A DNA stretch of 49,535 bases. Origin: Acidobacteriota bacterium (lineage in GTDB: Bacteria; Acidobacteriota; Vicinamibacteria; Vicinamibacterales; UBA8438). The notes beneath the pieces were generated by a model, which saw only the letters and a list, made by a program, of their open reading frames with translations, did not search any database and had not been told where the DNA came from. The stretch covers positions 1 through 49,535 of the forward strand of contig JAPOVI010000147.1 in the NCBI GenBank assembly GCA_026708265.1, written 5' to 3'. The position numbers and the translations under genes were made by a program. This document shows positions 23,449-31,782 of the stretch, piece by piece (position 1 is the first letter of the stretch; every line of letters starts with the position of its first letter).

Positions 23449-25165
23449 TCACTCCTCGATTGCGAACACCCAGATCACGCCGCCCTGGGGGACGTGCGTC
23501 CGCTCGCCGCGGAAGCGGTCGAGGCCGCCCTGCATCCGTTGCGCGTCGACGCCCCAGCCGGACTGTACGGCGATGTACTGCCGGCCGTCGACGGCGAACG
23601 ACGACGGAATGCCGATGACGCCGGAGTTCGTCCGGATCGACCACAGCTCGTCGCCCGACGCCGCGTCGAACGCCCGGAAGTGGCGATCGTTCGTGCCGCC
23701 CATGAAGACGAGTCCGCCGGCCGTGGTCAGGACGGGCCCCCAGTTCGGCGACGCGAATTCCCGGCGCCAGACCAACTCTCCGGAGTCCAGGTTCCAGGCC
23801 TGCAGCTCGCCCAGGTGGTCCGCGCCGTCGCGAATCTCATAGGTGGATCGGGCCCCGGTGAACATGCGCCCGGGGGTGTACTCGACCGGGCGTCCTTCCA
23901 TCGAGGTGCAGACGTTCTCGATGGCCGGGATGTAGAGCAGCCGGGTCCCGGGGTTGAACGCCGCCGGAGGCCAGTTCTTGCCGCCCGTGAGCGAGGGGCA
24001 GAAGCTGGCCGGCTTGCCGGTGCCGGGCGTGTGCTCGGGATCGTACGAGGGCCGTCCGGTGCGCGGGTCGATCGCGGTGAAGGCGTTCTGGTAGACGTAC
24101 GGCTCGGCGTCGACGAACCCGATGCCGGCCGGCCCGCGCTCCAGAATCCAGAGGTAGCCGTTCCGCCCGGGGTGCACCAGGGCGGGGATGGCGCGGCCGT
24201 TCCGCTCGACGTCGATCAGCAGGGGCGGATCGATCTCGTCCCAGTCCCACGAGCCGTTCCAGTGGTACTGGTGATAGCCGGCGATCGCCCCGGTCGACGC
24301 GTCGAGGGGCGAGCACCGAGTTGGTGTAGAGATTGTCGCCCGGCCGCGCGTCGCCCATCCAGGGTCCGGGGTTGCCCGTGCCCCAGTAGGTCTGGTTCAG
24401 CTCCGGGTCGTAGGTGGCGGTGGCCCAGACCGAGGCGCCGCCGGTGCGCCAGGTATCGCCCGGCCAGGTGTCGCCGCCCGGCTCGTCGGGCGCCGGGATC
24501 GTGTAGGTCTTCCAGACCTCGTTCCCCGTCTCGGCGTCGAGCGCCGCGACGAAGCCCCGGATGCCGAGTTCGCCGCCGGACGTGCCGACCATCACCTTGC
24601 CGTCGGCGACGAGCGGGGCCATCGTGATGTAGTAGCCGACCGCCGGGTCCTCGACCGCCTGCTCCCAGACCACGTCGCCCGTCGCCGCGTCGAGGGCGAC
24701 GACGTGCGAGTCGACGGTGCCGATGTAGACCTTGTCGCCGTACAGGGCGACGCCGCGGTTCGTCGGATGCAGTTGCTGCAGCGCCGCCGGCAGCTCGCGG
24801 GCGTAGCGCCAGAGGAGATCCCCCGTCGCCGCGTCGAAGGCGAAGACCTGATTCTGCGGGGTCGTGACGAACATGCGCCCGTCGTTGACGACGGGCGGCG
24901 CCTCGTGCCCCTCGCGGACTCCGGTGGAGAACGTCCAGACCGGCTTCAGGCGGCCGACGTTGGCGGTCGTGATCTGGTCGAGCGGACTGTAGCCCCAGCC
25001 GTCGTACGTGCGGCGGTACATGAGCCAGTTGTCCGGCTCCGGATTCTGCAGGCGCTCGGTGGTCACCGGCGTGTAGCCGCCGTCGTCCTGAGCGGCCGGC
25101 GCGAGGGTCAGGGCGCACGCGGCCGCGACGGCGAGCGCAGCGGTGCGGTGCGGGGTCGGGATCAT
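23449..25165 (-). pseudogene. PQQ-dependent dehydrogenase, interrupted by a one-base frameshift
   Basis: Read leftward, the gene encodes an exported eight-bladed PQQ dehydrogenase: signal peptide to about residue 25, then repeated blade motifs such as FAFDAATGDLLWRY and VVALDAATGDVVW. Near 24306-24309 a run of four G (plus strand) shifts the frame. Removing one G joins NLYTNSVLA to LDASTGAIAGYHQYHWNGSW and gives a continuous 571-residue protein ending FAIEE. Both halves are otherwise undamaged, so a sequencing error or a very recent mutation is likely. No cytochrome c domain is present; electrons would pass to a separate carrier. Such enzymes oxidise alcohols, sugars or aldehydes in the periplasm. 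The Rieske protein gene lies 61 bases upstream. Confidence 0.85.
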
Positions 25166-25226
25166 CAGGGGTCCTCCAGACGCGCCCGACAGCGGTCAGA
25201 ACGCGGGCGCCGGGCGTCCGCTGCGC

Positions 25227-25784
25227 TCACGGTGGATCGGCTCCGACGCGGCCGATGAAGCCCGCGGCGGCCTCCAGGGTGTCGTCGACGATGGCGAGGG
25301 GAAGCGCGGCCAGGCGCCGCGGGGCCGGACCCAGCACGACCTCCGCACCGCGGGCCGGATCGAACTCCGAATCGTGACACGGGCAGAGCAGCGTGCGGGT
25401 GCTGGCGATCCACTCGGAGACGTCGCAGCCGGTGTGGGAGCAGACGCCCGAGTAGGCGACGATGCCGTCGGCCGCGCGGGCGGCGGTGGCAGCGTCCAGG
25501 GTGCCGGGGTCGAGGCGGACCAGCACGACCTGGTTCAGACGCGAGCCGTCGCGGACCGCCCCGCTCGCGGGATCCATGGGCCAGGCCAGCAGGACCGCCC
25601 CGCCGGGCGCGACGTCGCTCGGGGCTATCGGCTCGCCGCGGCGCCCGCCGAGCGCGAACACGAACCGGTCGCCCGCGCGGGGACCGGCCGCGGCGTCCCC
25701 CGCCGCCTGCCCCGCGGTCGCGCGGCGCGCGCGCAGGACGAGCCCGATGCCCGCCGCCGCTCTCAGCAATTCCCGCCGCTCCAT
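25227..25784 (-). CDS. Rieske 2Fe-2S protein
   Basis: A 185-residue iron-sulfur protein. The N-terminus has a twin-arginine-like start (MERRELLRAAAGIG) followed by a weak hydrophobic stretch, so export by Tat is plausible. The cluster ligands are in CSHTGC and CPCHDSEFD (Cys and His from each motif, with the two extra Cys that form the disulfide in high-potential Rieske proteins). This resembles the iron-sulfur subunit of quinol-oxidising complexes and arsenite-oxidase small subunits more than a dioxygenase ferredoxin. No cytochrome b gene is adjacent. It starts 10 bases after the KamA-like gene and precedes the PQQ dehydrogenase, and could serve as its electron acceptor; this is an inference from the operon. 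Confidence 0.85.
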   Translation of the reverse strand: MERRELLRAAAGIGLVLRARRATAGQAAGDAAAGPRAGDRFVFALGGRRGEPIAPSDVAPGGAVLLAWPMDPASGAVRDGSRLNQVVLVRLDPGTLDAATAARAADGIVAYSGVCSHTGCDVSEWIASTRTLLCPCHDSEFDPARGAEVVLGPAPRRLAALPLAIVDDTLEAAAGFIGRVGADPP

Positions 25785-25794
25785 GGTCGTCCGG

Positions 25795-26946
25795 TCAGTG
25801 CTCGTAGGCCAGGAGCGGCTCCTCGACCGGAATCAGGTCGTCGAGCCAGGAGGCCCGGTCGTCCCGCGACCGTACGAAGAACCGCCCGAGGTTCGCCGGG
25901 TCCTTCGCCTGGTGGTAGCGGAGGTAGATTCGCTCGTTGTCGACGCCGACGATCTCGACCTTGCCGGACGCGTGCGACATGCAGTACTTGGCGCGGCGGG
26001 CGAGGCCGGATCCGCGCCGGAGCGCCTCCTGAAAGATGTGCCAGCCGCGGACGATGGGCACCTCGTAGGGCTCGTTGCCGGCCGTCGGACGCCCCTGGAA
26101 CAGGTAGTAGGGCGGGCACCCGATGTAGGAGAGCCGCGAGTACATCTCGGCCAGCGTCGCCGCGTCGTCGTTGACCCCCCGGATCAGGGGGCACTGGTTG
26201 ACGCAGATGACGCCGTTCCGGAGGCACGCGTCGATGCCCTCCACCGCCGGCCCGGTCAGCTCGCGCGGATGATCGAAGTGCGCCATCAGGTAGATGCGCC
26301 GCTCCGGCGTGGAGTACTTCCGGAACGCGGCCTGCAGCTCTTCGTCCCGGAGGACGCGCCACGGGTCGAAGGCCGGCATCTTCGATCCGAGGCGGATGAT
26401 CCGCACGTGATCGATGGCGCGCAGCGCCTCGAAGATCTCGACCAGCCGCCGCGTGCTCATCAGCAGCGGATCGCCGCCCGTCAGCAGGACGTTGCTGACC
26501 TCGGGATGGGCGGCGACATAGGCGAGGCCGGCGCTGACGTCGTTGGTCACCTCGTCGTTGTCGTCCATGAAGAGCCGCTTGCGGAAGCAGTAGCGGCAGT
26601 AGGCGCCGCAGACCTCGTTGCACAGCAGCAGGACGGTGTCGAAGTATTTGTGCTGCACGCCGCGGGCCACGGTCACGGCCTGCTCGTTGCTGGCGTCCAG
26701 GCGGCCCCAGTCGTTCAGCTCCTCCTCGCGCGGGATGATCAGTTGCCGGATCGGGTCGTCCGGGTCGTTCCAGTCGATCAGCCCGAGGTAGTAGTCGTTC
26801 GCGCGAAAGACGTACTCCTGGGTCACGGGCTGCAGCCGGGTGCGGACGTCGGCCGGGATCTCCGGCACCTGATCCAGGCGCCGGACGTACTTCACCCGCT
26901 GCCGCCCGCCGGGCTCCGACGATGATTGCGTCAGTGGTGTGGTCAT
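25795..26946 (-). CDS. KamA-family radical SAM protein (lysine 2,3-aminomutase-like)
   Basis: A 383-residue radical SAM enzyme. The 4Fe-4S cluster is bound by CGAYCRYC (C-x3-C-x2-C) and the SAM-binding glycines are in VLLTGGDPLL. The barrel continues with RIIRLGSKMPAFDP and VCVNQCPLIRGVND-type segments (here VICVNQCPLIRGVND), all typical of the KamA/EpmB group, which moves an amino group using PLP. The usual glycine-rich PLP-lysine motif near the C-terminus is not obvious; ARRAKYCMSHASGK stands there instead, so the substrate may not be free lysine. The ATG at 26946 was selected because homology begins near residue 15; the frame runs on to 27195. It heads a leftward set with the Rieske protein and the PQQ dehydrogenase. 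Confidence 0.85.
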   Translation of the reverse strand: MTTPLTQSSSEPGGRQRVKYVRRLDQVPEIPADVRTRLQPVTQEYVFRANDYYLGLIDWNDPDDPIRQLIIPREEELNDWGRLDASNEQAVTVARGVQHKYFDTVLLLCNEVCGAYCRYCFRKRLFMDDNDEVTNDVSAGLAYVAAHPEVSNVLLTGGDPLLMSTRRLVEIFEALRAIDHVRIIRLGSKMPAFDPWRVLRDEELQAAFRKYSTPERRIYLMAHFDHPRELTGPAVEGIDACLRNGVICVNQCPLIRGVNDDAATLAEMYSRLSYIGCPPYYLFQGRPTAGNEPYEVPIVRGWHIFQEALRRGSGLARRAKYCMSHASGKVEIVGVDNERIYLRYHQAKDPANLGRFFVRSRDDRASWLDDLIPVEEPLLAYEH

Positions 26947-27388
26947 AGGTCCTGTCCAGGCGCCGCCGAATGGCGACGCCGTGCAATCCGGACCGGCGTC
27001 CGCCGTCACGGCGCCCCTGGGCTTCACGGCGTCGGGCTGGCGGCTACCGCCGGATGCGGGTCCATGTCCGCCGCGGAACCGGCGCGCGGGGCGCCGGTCG
27101 CGCACGGCAGAGGAGTCAGCGTATTGCAGGAGCCGGGGCGGATGCAACCCCCGAAGAGGCCGGTTTGCCGGCGCGGCCCCGCCCGTCCGCCGCAAGTCGT
27201 TGAACCTCCGTGGGATGCGAATCCTGTCGACTCCGCGCCGGATCTGGGCGCCGGACCGCCGGGCCGAGACGCCGCCGAACGCCGGTCGCCGGCGGGGGCT
27301 CGCGAAGCCTCCCGGCCGGCCCGATCACTGCCGCCGAACGATGCAGACGACTCCCGGCGGAGCCGGGAACGGCCGGTCCGGACGCTCG
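26947..27388. other. 442-base gap without a recognised gene; one hairpin
   Basis: No convincing coding frame or RNA was seen between the KamA-like and RraA-like genes, both leftward. A perfect hairpin, TCCCGGC-gga-GCCGGGA at 27352-27368, follows the RraA-like stop by 20 bases and could end its transcript, but it lacks a U-tract. The KamA promoter should lie in this gap; no strong -35/-10 pair could be named. Confidence 0.5.
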
Positions 27389-28294
27389 TCAGCGGTCGCG
27401 CGTTCGGCGCTCGTACTCCTCGCGCAGCTCGGGCGACAGCGGGTAGACGTCGCGGAAGCGGTACTCCCGGCTTCGGAGCAGATTCCGCTCGTGCTCCTCG
27501 AGCGCGGCGCGCTCCGCGGCGGCCGCGAGGACCGCGGGGACAAGCGCCGCCGGGAAGAAGAGGACCCCGGTGTCGTCGGCAACGACGACGTCGCCGGGGA
27601 GGACGGTGGCGGTCCCGATGCGCACCGGCGCGTTCCAGGCGGCGCCCAGCCAGCTCGTGGTCTTGACGTCGAAGAAGCGCGCGAACACCGGGAAGCCGCG
27701 GAACGCGTCCGACGCGAGCTCGGCGAGGTCGCGGCTGCCGCCGTCGATGACGACACCCGCCGCCCCGCGGAGCTTGATGCCGAGGGCGCCCATGCCGCCG
27801 AACAGGACGTGGCCCCCGGCGCCGCCCAGCTCGGCCACGACGACGTCGCCCGGCTGCGCCTCCTCCGCGGCGCGTGCGTAGTAGCGGCGGTCCCAGTCGC
27901 CCTCGGCGGCCAGGGTGTCGATCGCCTCCACGAAGTCGGGGCGGGGCGGGAGGAAGCGCATCGTCAGCGCGCGTCCCGCGATCCGTTCTCCCGGCTGCGT
28001 GCTCCGAAAGCCGCGGACGTAGTTGGCGCGGTAGCCGCCGAGGGCGCTCCAGATGTCCTCCAGCTGCATCTCGCGCAGGCGGGCGAGGTCGGCGTCGGTC
28101 ACCGCTGCCCCGTCGCGAGCGGAGCCCAGCACGTCCATGATCGCGCTGTACGTCGTGCGGTTCGCGCGGAAGCCCTCCGGCGCCCGGACGTCGGCGTCGG
28201 CCGAAGGCCCGGCGGGCCCTCCGGAGGATTGGGCGGCGCCGGGCGAGGCCGCCAGCAGCGTCAGGAGCGACCCGGCGACGGTGTGCCTTCGCAT
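27389..28294 (-). CDS. RraA-family protein with signal peptide
   Basis: A 301-residue protein. The N-terminus has a short signal-like sequence (MRRHTVAGSLLTLLAASPGAAQ), so it is probably exported, which is uncommon for this family. The RraA/HMG-aldolase core is clear: PGDVVVAELGG, then GGMGALGIKLRGAAGVVIDGGSRDL, where the Arg-Asp pair binds metal and substrate in aldolase members, and PGDVVVADDTGVLFFP. The family includes 4-hydroxy-4-methyl-2-oxoglutarate aldolases, oxaloacetate decarboxylases and the RNase E inhibitor RraA; old annotations as a menaquinone methyltransferase are wrong. The export signal argues against the RNase E role. It is divergent from the gluconate-dehydrogenase-like pair, 112 bases away. 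Confidence 0.82.
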   Translation of the reverse strand: MRRHTVAGSLLTLLAASPGAAQSSGGPAGPSADADVRAPEGFRANRTTYSAIMDVLGSARDGAAVTDADLARLREMQLEDIWSALGGYRANYVRGFRSTQPGERIAGRALTMRFLPPRPDFVEAIDTLAAEGDWDRRYYARAAEEAQPGDVVVAELGGAGGHVLFGGMGALGIKLRGAAGVVIDGGSRDLAELASDAFRGFPVFARFFDVKTTSWLGAAWNAPVRIGTATVLPGDVVVADDTGVLFFPAALVPAVLAAAAERAALEEHERNLLRSREYRFRDVYPLSPELREEYERRTRDR

Positions 28295-28406
28295 CGGTTC
28301 CCCTTCTCGGTCTCGAGGGCGGCGCGCGCCGCCGATGACGGGAGCGGACGGCCGTCGGCCGGTGTCGGCGGAGCCGGGCCATCCGGAGCCGTGCTATAAG
28401 GATGCC

Positions 28407-29057
28407 ATGAGGCAGACGCTGTCCCGGCGCGAGTGGTTGAAGCGCGTCGCGGTTGCAGGCGCCGCGGCGGCGGTTCCGGTCGTAGCGGCCCGCCCGCGCG
28501 CCGGGCAGGCACCGGAAGGGGTGTCGTTCGAGACGCTGACCGCGGCGGAAGGGGCGACGCTGGAGGCGATCACCGCCCGGCTGATTCCGACCGACCGGCA
28601 CGGTCCGGGCGCCACGGAGGCGCGCGCGGCGCGCTACATCGACCATGCCCTCGGCGGCGCCCTGGCCGCGTCGCTGCCGGCCTACCGCGAGGGGCTCGCG
28701 GCGGTCGATCGCTTCGCGGAGACGGCGGCGGGAGGCCGCTTCGCCGCGCTTCCGGCCGATGCCCAGGACGGCGTGCTGCGGGCGATCGAGCACGGTTCGG
28801 CACAGGGGTTCCCCGGCAGTTCCGGGGCCTTCTTCGCGATGGTCCGCTCCCACACCCTCCAGGGCACGTTCTCGGACCCCGCGTACGGGGGGAACGAGGG
28901 CTTCGTCGGCTGGGAGCTGATCGGCTACCCGGGCGTGCGGACCGCGGTCACGCCCGAGCTCCAGCGGATGGACGTCGCGCCCCGGGCGCGGCACGTCTCG
29001 GCCTACGACTACCCGGCGTTCGCTGCCGCCCGCGCGAGGAGGACCCGTGGCCGTTGA
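28407..29057 (+). CDS. Gluconate 2-dehydrogenase subunit 3-like protein (Tat-exported)
   Basis: A 216-residue protein with a proper twin-arginine signal (SRREWLKRVAVAGAAAAVPVVAA), so it crosses the membrane folded, probably carrying its partner with it. The mature part, starting with FETLTAAEGATLEAITARLIPTD, is the gluconate-2-dehydrogenase small-subunit fold; it ends with a helix containing YDYPAFAAARARR. In this family the small subunit is an assembly and export partner of a GMC flavoprotein. The ATG at 28407 is preceded by AAGGA. The following gene starts inside its last codons (29047), so the two are coupled. No cytochrome c subunit gene follows, unlike the three-subunit enzymes of acetic acid bacteria. 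Confidence 0.85.
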   Translation: MRQTLSRREWLKRVAVAGAAAAVPVVAARPRAGQAPEGVSFETLTAAEGATLEAITARLIPTDRHGPGATEARAARYIDHALGGALAASLPAYREGLAAVDRFAETAAGGRFAALPADAQDGVLRAIEHGSAQGFPGSSGAFFAMVRSHTLQGTFSDPAYGGNEGFVGWELIGYPGVRTAVTPELQRMDVAPRARHVSAYDYPAFAAARARRTRGR

Positions 29058-30750
29058 GCTCCCGAAGACCGACGTCGCCGTCATCGGCCTCGGCGCGGCC
29101 GGCGGAGTGGCGGTGCTGCCGCTCACGGAGGCCGGCCTGGAGGTGGTCGGCATCGAGGCCGGCCGCTGGCAGAGCGCGCGCGACCACGCGCCGGACGAGC
29201 TGTTCAACAACTACCGCGGCTGGCCCGACTCGGTCCAGAAGGCGAACCGGGAGGTCCCGGTGCACCGGAGGAACCCGTCGGCGCCGGAGACGCGGGCATC
29301 GATCCACCCGATGATGAACGCGGTCGGCGGGACGACGCTCCACTACTGGGCCCAGAGCTGGCGGCTGAATCCCTGGGACTTCCGCGTCGCGAGCGAGACG
29401 ACGCGTCGCTACGGGGCGTCGCGGCTGCCGGCCGGCACGACGGTGGAGGACTGGCCGTTCGGCCTCGACGAGCTCGAGCCGTACTACGATCACGTCGAGC
29501 ACGCGATCGGCGTGTCGGGTCAGGCCGGCAACCTGGCGGGTGCCGTCGACGAGCGGGGCAACGTCTTCGAGGGGCCGCGCCGCCGACCCTACCCGATGCC
29601 GCCCCTGCGCGCCACGGGCTTCACGGAACTCATGACGGGCGCCGCGCGCCGGCTCGGCTGGCACCCGTTCCCCGGCCCGGCCGCGATCAACAGCGAGCGC
29701 TACGGCGAGCGCGCGGCCTGCCAGTACCACGGCTTCTGCAACCGCGGCGGCTGCCACCTGGACGCCAAGAACTCGACGGCGGTCACGACGATCCCGCGCG
29801 CGCAGGCGACCGGACGGCTCGATGTGGTGACCGAGGCTCACGCCCGCGCGATCCGGGTGGGCGGCGACGGGCGCGTGACCGGCGTGGAGTACGTGAAGGA
29901 CGGCGAGACCTTCTTCCAGCCGGCCGGCGTCGTGCTGCTGGCGAGCTACACCTACGAGAACGTCCGGCTGCTGCTGCTCTCGAAGTCGGCCGCCTGGCCC
30001 CGCGGCCTGGCGAACAACGGCGGGCAGGTCGGCCGCCACTACCTGAGCCACGCCCAGCTCGGCGGCGTGACGGCGCTCTTCCCGCACGACCTGAACCGCT
30101 GGTACGGGCTGCCCGCGCAGGGCGTCGCGGTCGACGACTGGGCGGACGACAACTTCGACCACGCCGGGCTCGACTTCATCGGCGGCGGCAACCTCTGGGT
30201 CTACTCGGACCGGCGGCCGATCGAGGCCGCGAGCATGAGCACCTTCGGCCGGGCGCCGGCCTGGGGCTCCGCATGGAAGGCGTTCGTCATGGAGAACGCC
30301 GACCGCACGTGCGGCTCCTACCTCCAGAAGACGACCCTGCCCTACGAAGGCAACTACCTCGACCTGCACCCGACGATCACCGACCCGCTGGGCGACCCCG
30401 TCTGCCGCATCACGGCGGACTACGGCGAGAACGAGCACCGCATCAACGACTTCATCCAGGACCGGATGGAGGAGTGGTTCCGCGAGGCGGGGGCCATCGA
30501 CGTCATCCGCGGCGGCCTCGGCACGATGGGCCCGACCACCCACGCCTACGGCGGCACCCGCATGGGCGACGACCCGGAGACCAACGTCGTCGACCGCTGG
30601 GGCTTCGCGCACGAAGCGCCGAACCTCGGCGTCCTCGGCGCCTCGGTGATGGGGACCAGCGGGGCCCACAACCCGACCCTCACCGCGCAGGCCCTCGCCT
30701 GGCGGACCGCCGAGCACCTCGCTGCGAACTGGCGGTCGATCGCCGGGTAG
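29047..30750 (+). CDS. GMC-family oxidoreductase (gluconate 2-dehydrogenase large-subunit type)
   Basis: A 567-residue flavoprotein. The FAD-binding turn is VIGLGAAGGVAVL near residue 15, with a Glu (GIEAG) at the end of the second strand. GGTTLHYWAQSWR and the cysteine-containing CQYHGFCNRGGCHLDAKN are typical of the gluconate/sorbosone-type subgroup; the latter may hold a 3Fe-4S cluster in some relatives. The C-terminal FAD and active-site segment THAYGGTRMGDDP and GTSGAHNPTLTAQAL carries the His/Asn pair. It has no signal of its own and would be exported with the Tat-bearing small subunit. It oxidises a sugar, sugar acid or alcohol; which one is not known. Translation starts from GTG at 29047, overlapping the previous gene by 11 bases. 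Confidence 0.88.
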   Translation: MAVELPKTDVAVIGLGAAGGVAVLPLTEAGLEVVGIEAGRWQSARDHAPDELFNNYRGWPDSVQKANREVPVHRRNPSAPETRASIHPMMNAVGGTTLHYWAQSWRLNPWDFRVASETTRRYGASRLPAGTTVEDWPFGLDELEPYYDHVEHAIGVSGQAGNLAGAVDERGNVFEGPRRRPYPMPPLRATGFTELMTGAARRLGWHPFPGPAAINSERYGERAACQYHGFCNRGGCHLDAKNSTAVTTIPRAQATGRLDVVTEAHARAIRVGGDGRVTGVEYVKDGETFFQPAGVVLLASYTYENVRLLLLSKSAAWPRGLANNGGQVGRHYLSHAQLGGVTALFPHDLNRWYGLPAQGVAVDDWADDNFDHAGLDFIGGGNLWVYSDRRPIEAASMSTFGRAPAWGSAWKAFVMENADRTCGSYLQKTTLPYEGNYLDLHPTITDPLGDPVCRITADYGENEHRINDFIQDRMEEWFREAGAIDVIRGGLGTMGPTTHAYGGTRMGDDPETNVVDRWGFAHEAPNLGVLGASVMGTSGAHNPTLTAQALAWRTAEHLAANWRSIAG

Positions 30751-30926
30751 CAGGAGAGGGACCGCCGTCTGAATCGCGCGGGAATCACGACGAACTGCGA
30801 GTGCGGCAGGAGCGTAGCCGAGGACCCTCCGGTCGCGACCTGCAGGCGAGCGACCGCCCGACGCCCTACGTCCGTTGACGCGGTGCTCGTGCCATCCAGT
30901 TTCTTGTTGCCGCCGAAGGTGGTCCG

Positions 30927-31121
30927 ATGAAGAACGTGACGATTACGTTGTCCGAGGATACGGCCCGCTGGTTGCGGATCAAGGCGGCCCAGGACGATGT
31001 CAGCGTCTCCCGCTGGATCGGCGAGTTGCTGGAGCGGATGCGGGGCTGCCCACGGAGGGCGTCGCGGTCGATCCCGCGGCTCGGATGCGTCGGCGTCAGA
31101 TCTCGGCTCCGGGCCTTCTGA
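30927..31121 (+). CDS. Ribbon-helix-helix (CopG-like) antitoxin-type protein, C-terminus probably truncated
   Basis: A 64-residue frame. The first 39 residues (KNVTITLSEDTARWLRIKAA, then VSVSRWIGELLERM) are a normal ribbon-helix-helix DNA-binding domain like those of VapB/CopG antitoxins. After that the sequence becomes arginine/proline-rich and unlike the family, which normally continues with an amphipathic tail that binds a PIN toxin. The last 26 bases overlap the 3' end of the converging HNH gene. The simplest reading is that the tail and the toxin gene were lost when the neighbouring defence module arrived. There is no toxin gene downstream. The 176 bases between the GMC gene and this start hold nothing recognisable. 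Confidence 0.65.
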   Translation: MKNVTITLSEDTARWLRIKAAQDDVSVSRWIGELLERMRGCPRRASRSIPRLGCVGVRSRLRAF

Positions 31122-31782
31122 TGAGATTCGCCCCCTCATCGAAGCAGGACGCTGCGGTCCCCGGAACAGCATCGAGCAGCGCCAACCTGACGTCGACGTG
31201 TCCTTCGAAGACCGCAAACCAGACAGAGAAGAAGCCATAACCCTTGGCGGCGGCGAGTACCAGATCGCGGGCCTCCATCGATCGGTCGAGTGATTCGAAC
31301 CGGTCGCGACAGCTCTCCGCGATTGACCACGCCTCCTCGCGGTCTGTCCATCGCCGGTCCCGCCTGGTGGGCGGTCGTCCAGTGTGGCTGCCGTGCCGAT
31401 CCAGTCCGACGAGATCGATCAACGCTCGTGCTCGCTGCCCCAGTTCAGGCGGCAGCCCTTCCGCGGCCTGAACGAAGCCATCCCGAGAGTACGTCAGCGC
31501 GAGCATCGTGTTGTGTCTGTCGGGCCACAGGACGTCGTCTTCAGCGACGTCCTTGTCGCCTTTGACCGAATTGCAGTTGGTGCAGCCGAGCAGAAAGTTG
31601 CTCCAGTCCCGCTCGCGATTTCGATGCAGACTCTTCGGGGCCATGTGCTCCACGGCGAGGCTGGTCGGCAGCCGTCGCTCGCAGTAGCTACAGTAGCGCC
31701 CCAGCCTGTTCTCCAGATCGCCGATGGCATCTGCGTACCGAGCGTACGTCCGAGGCGCCGGTCCGCGCTCGACCGGTCTCAT
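31096..31782 (-). CDS. ptuB: HNH endonuclease, PtuB-like (Septu defence)
   Basis: A 228-residue protein with an HNH nuclease core: zinc-binding pair C31/C34 (YCSYCERR), H46 in AVEHMAPKS, N62 in NFLLGC, second pair C67/C70 (CTNCN) followed by KGDKD. This is the expected beta-beta-alpha-metal arrangement. The second half, including RWTDREEAWSIAESCRDRFESL and KGYGFFSVWFAVFEGH, is similar in style to the C-terminal part of PtuB proteins. Its start overlaps the stop of the ATPase gene, so the two are coupled. In Septu systems PtuA and PtuB form a complex that cleaves DNA during phage infection. Assignment rests on domain pairing and order; a retron or another ATPase-HNH system is the main alternative, but no reverse transcriptase gene is present. 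Confidence 0.8.
   Translation of the reverse strand: MRPVERGPAPRTYARYADAIGDLENRLGRYCSYCERRLPTSLAVEHMAPKSLHRNRERDWSNFLLGCTNCNSVKGDKDVAEDDVLWPDRHNTMLALTYSRDGFVQAAEGLPPELGQRARALIDLVGLDRHGSHTGRPPTRRDRRWTDREEAWSIAESCRDRFESLDRSMEARDLVLAAAKGYGFFSVWFAVFEGHVDVRLALLDAVPGTAASCFDEGANLIRRPGAEI

Noticed and set aside
26947..27388. A riboswitch or structured RNA ahead of the KamA-like gene
   Set aside because: No conserved core of a known riboswitch class was recognised; GC-rich sequence folds readily without meaning.
27024..29210. A 728-codon minus-strand frame over the RraA-like and gluconate-dehydrogenase-like genes
   Set aside because: Low-complexity composition and conflict with genes that have clear domains on both strands.
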